Shown here: piece after piece, positions 33,410-34,612 of the stretch
Layout of the letters: the number at the start of each line of letters is the position of its first letter
How positions within the stretch are numbered: the first letter of the stretch is position 1
Source of the DNA: an uncultured bacterium
Lineage (GTDB): Bacteria > Bacteroidota > Bacteroidia > Chitinophagales > Chitinophagaceae
Length of the DNA stretch: 34,612 nucleotides
Reading direction: 5' to 3'
NCBI GenBank assembly: GCA_903951405.1
Contig: CAJBBV010000195.1
Span: 1-34,612, forward strand
The notes under the pieces: generated by a model
The model's database searches: none
What the model was told of the DNA's origin: nothing
What the model saw: the letters and a program-made list of their open reading frames with translations, nothing else
Program-made: the position numbers and the translations under genes

Positions 33410-34363
33410 ATGAAAGTAATTGATCATATAAATCAGGCAAAAGACACGTTGGTTTCCTTTGAGGTTTTGCCTCCATTGAAAGGAAAAACCATCAATTCAT
33501 TGTATCAACACCTTGATCCATTAATGGAATTCAAGCCTTCATTTATTAATGTTACTTATCATCGTAGCGAACAGATTTTCAAGAAAAAAGTGGATGGCAC
33601 GTTTGAAAAAGTTGAAATCAGAAAGCGGCCCGGTACTGTAGGTATTTGTGCTGCCATTATGAATCACTATAAAATTGATGCAGTTCCACATCTCATTTGT
33701 GGCGGATTCACACAGCGTGAAACGGAAGATGCATTAATTGATTTAAATTTTTTAGGCATTGATAATGTATTGGTTTTGCGTGGGGATGCTACAAAAAACG
33801 AAACTAATTTTGAACCTGAGGCGAATGGTAATAGATATGCTATTGATTTGCTCAAGCAAGTAGATAGTTTAAATAATGGGATTTATTTAGAAGAAGATAT
33901 TCGCGACGGATTTAGAACTCATTTTTGCATTGGAGTTGCTGGCTATCCTGAAAAACATTTTGAAGCACCAAACTTAGAGTCAGACCTTGAGTATCTTAAG
34001 GCAAAAGTGGAAGCAGGGGCAGAATATATTGTAACGCAAATGTTTTTTGATAATGCGAAATATTTTCAGTTCGTTGAAAAGTGTAAAGAGAATGGAATAA
34101 CTATTCCAATCATACCTGGGTTAAAGCCCATAACGAATAAGAAGCAGTTAACCATGATTCCTAAAATATTTCACGTCGATATCCCAAGTGATTTATTGAA
34201 TGGAATAAATCGGGCAAAGTCTGATGAGGATTGTGAAATGGTTGGTCAAGAATGGTTGATACATCAATCACAAGAACTTAAAAAAGCAGGTGTGCCGGTC
34301 CTTCATTATTATACATTAGGAAAGCCACGAATTATATACAATGCAGTAAGTAAACTTTTTTAA
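33410..34363 (+). CDS. metF: 5,10-methylenetetrahydrofolate reductase
   Basis: A 317-residue flavoenzyme that reduces methylene-THF to methyl-THF for methionine synthesis. The catalytic Glu is probably Glu18 in VSFEVLPP. NVLVLRGD and GVAGYPEKH, then PGLKPI, mark the FAD/folate TIM barrel. Length is normal for bacterial MetF. No Met regulatory riboswitch (SAM-I/II type) is evident in the short leader. Its stop codon overlaps that of the next gene on the other strand. Confidence 0.94.
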   Translation: MKVIDHINQAKDTLVSFEVLPPLKGKTINSLYQHLDPLMEFKPSFINVTYHRSEQIFKKKVDGTFEKVEIRKRPGTVGICAAIMNHYKIDAVPHLICGGFTQRETEDALIDLNFLGIDNVLVLRGDATKNETNFEPEANGNRYAIDLLKQVDSLNNGIYLEEDIRDGFRTHFCIGVAGYPEKHFEAPNLESDLEYLKAKVEAGAEYIVTQMFFDNAKYFQFVEKCKENGITIPIIPGLKPITNKKQLTMIPKIFHVDIPSDLLNGINRAKSDEDCEMVGQEWLIHQSQELKKAGVPVLHYYTLGKPRIIYNAVSKLF

Positions 34364-34612
34364 TGTACTTCATTTAGCAAGCTATTCCAAGCTGATTTAT
34401 TGATTGTTACTGGATATTTTTTCTTTAAAGCCGCCAACCACAATTTTTCCGTCAATGCCTGTTGATCATTTATGAGGGTTGACTTTGCTTCGTCAAATGA
34501 TTTTCTTAATAACGGGGAATTTCTTTCAGTTATGATAATAAAATTTGCTGAGCCATCAGATTCATTGTAGGCTATTTCTGAAACAAACCCTGCTCTCGCA
34601 TTATTTGCACCC
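34360..34612 (-). CDS. Parvulin-like peptidyl-prolyl isomerase, C-terminus only (partial)
   Basis: The last 83 codons of a minus-strand gene that enters from beyond the window. The translation includes NNARAGFVSEIAYNESDG, then NFIIITERNSPLLRKSF and DEAKSTLINDQQALTEKLWL, ending KKKYPVTINKSAWNSLLNEVH. The pattern of a parvulin-type residue block followed by 'F-EAK...W...L-KKYPVTIN' is typical of PpiC/SurA-like isomerases of Bacteroidota. Only the end is seen, so the domain order cannot be checked. Its stop (34360-34362) overlaps the metF stop. Confidence 0.72.
   Translation of the reverse strand, partial: GANNARAGFVSEIAYNESDGSANFIIITERNSPLLRKSFDEAKSTLINDQQALTEKLWLAALKKKYPVTINKSAWNSLLNEVH

Overview
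The window comes from a chromosome of the phylum Bacteroidota, most likely a Cytophagales-type bacterium. The evidence is a SusC/SusD outer-membrane pair, several genes preceded by the Bacteroidota -7 element (TAnnTTTG), signal peptides and lipoboxes typical of the phylum, a rimP-nusA-infB operon, a 193-residue adenylate kinase, a DUF4834-type small protein, and AT-rich DNA with few Shine-Dalgarno sequences. I see no phage, insertion sequence, CRISPR array, rRNA or tRNA. Species cannot be given from this sequence alone.

Layout. 172-4787 (+): SusC/SusD nutrient-uptake pair, closed by a strong hairpin terminator. 4894-7137 (-): a tocopherol-cyclase-like protein, a DUF4834-like peptide, a coiled-coil small protein and a holin-X-like membrane protein. 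The last two lie between two large intergenic repeat blocks in inverted orientation. 7622-13687 (+): rimP-nusA-infB (translation and transcription core) plus a SurA-like periplasmic chaperone. 13757-15604 (+): a long amidophosphoribosyltransferase homologue. 15609-16701 (-): a MurG-like glycosyltransferase whose N-terminus appears to be cut off by a one-base indel in an A/T run. 16788-17170 (+): a 42-residue lipoprotein and an 82-residue unknown. 17228-20380 (-): a large secreted VPS10/BNR protein. 20541-21137 (+): YceI. A third repeat block follows at 21138-21406. 21404-21943 (-): MsrB. 22044-22625 (+): Adk, divergent from msrB.

22672-29446 (-) is the most interesting region. It is a tight operon of beta-carbonic anhydrase, SulP transporter, DabA (DUF2309) and DabB (NuoL-like), that is, an inorganic-carbon accumulation system of the DAB type. 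The four zinc-site residues expected for DabA are all visible. An unknown single-span protein ending in HGELLVPPPNCNA lies just upstream. 30136-33282 (-): lptB, a GH3-family acyl-adenylating enzyme and fabG, probably co-transcribed. 33410-34363 (+): metF. 34360-34612 (-): C-terminus of a parvulin-like peptidyl-prolyl isomerase that runs off the window.

The strongest unexplained signal is the three-copy modular intergenic repeat: a G-rich, quadruplex-capable module followed by heptamers of the TGCCTAT/TGCCTCC type and, in two copies, a conserved 40-bp tail. One copy pair includes an exact 37-bp inverted repeat flanking a two-gene unit.
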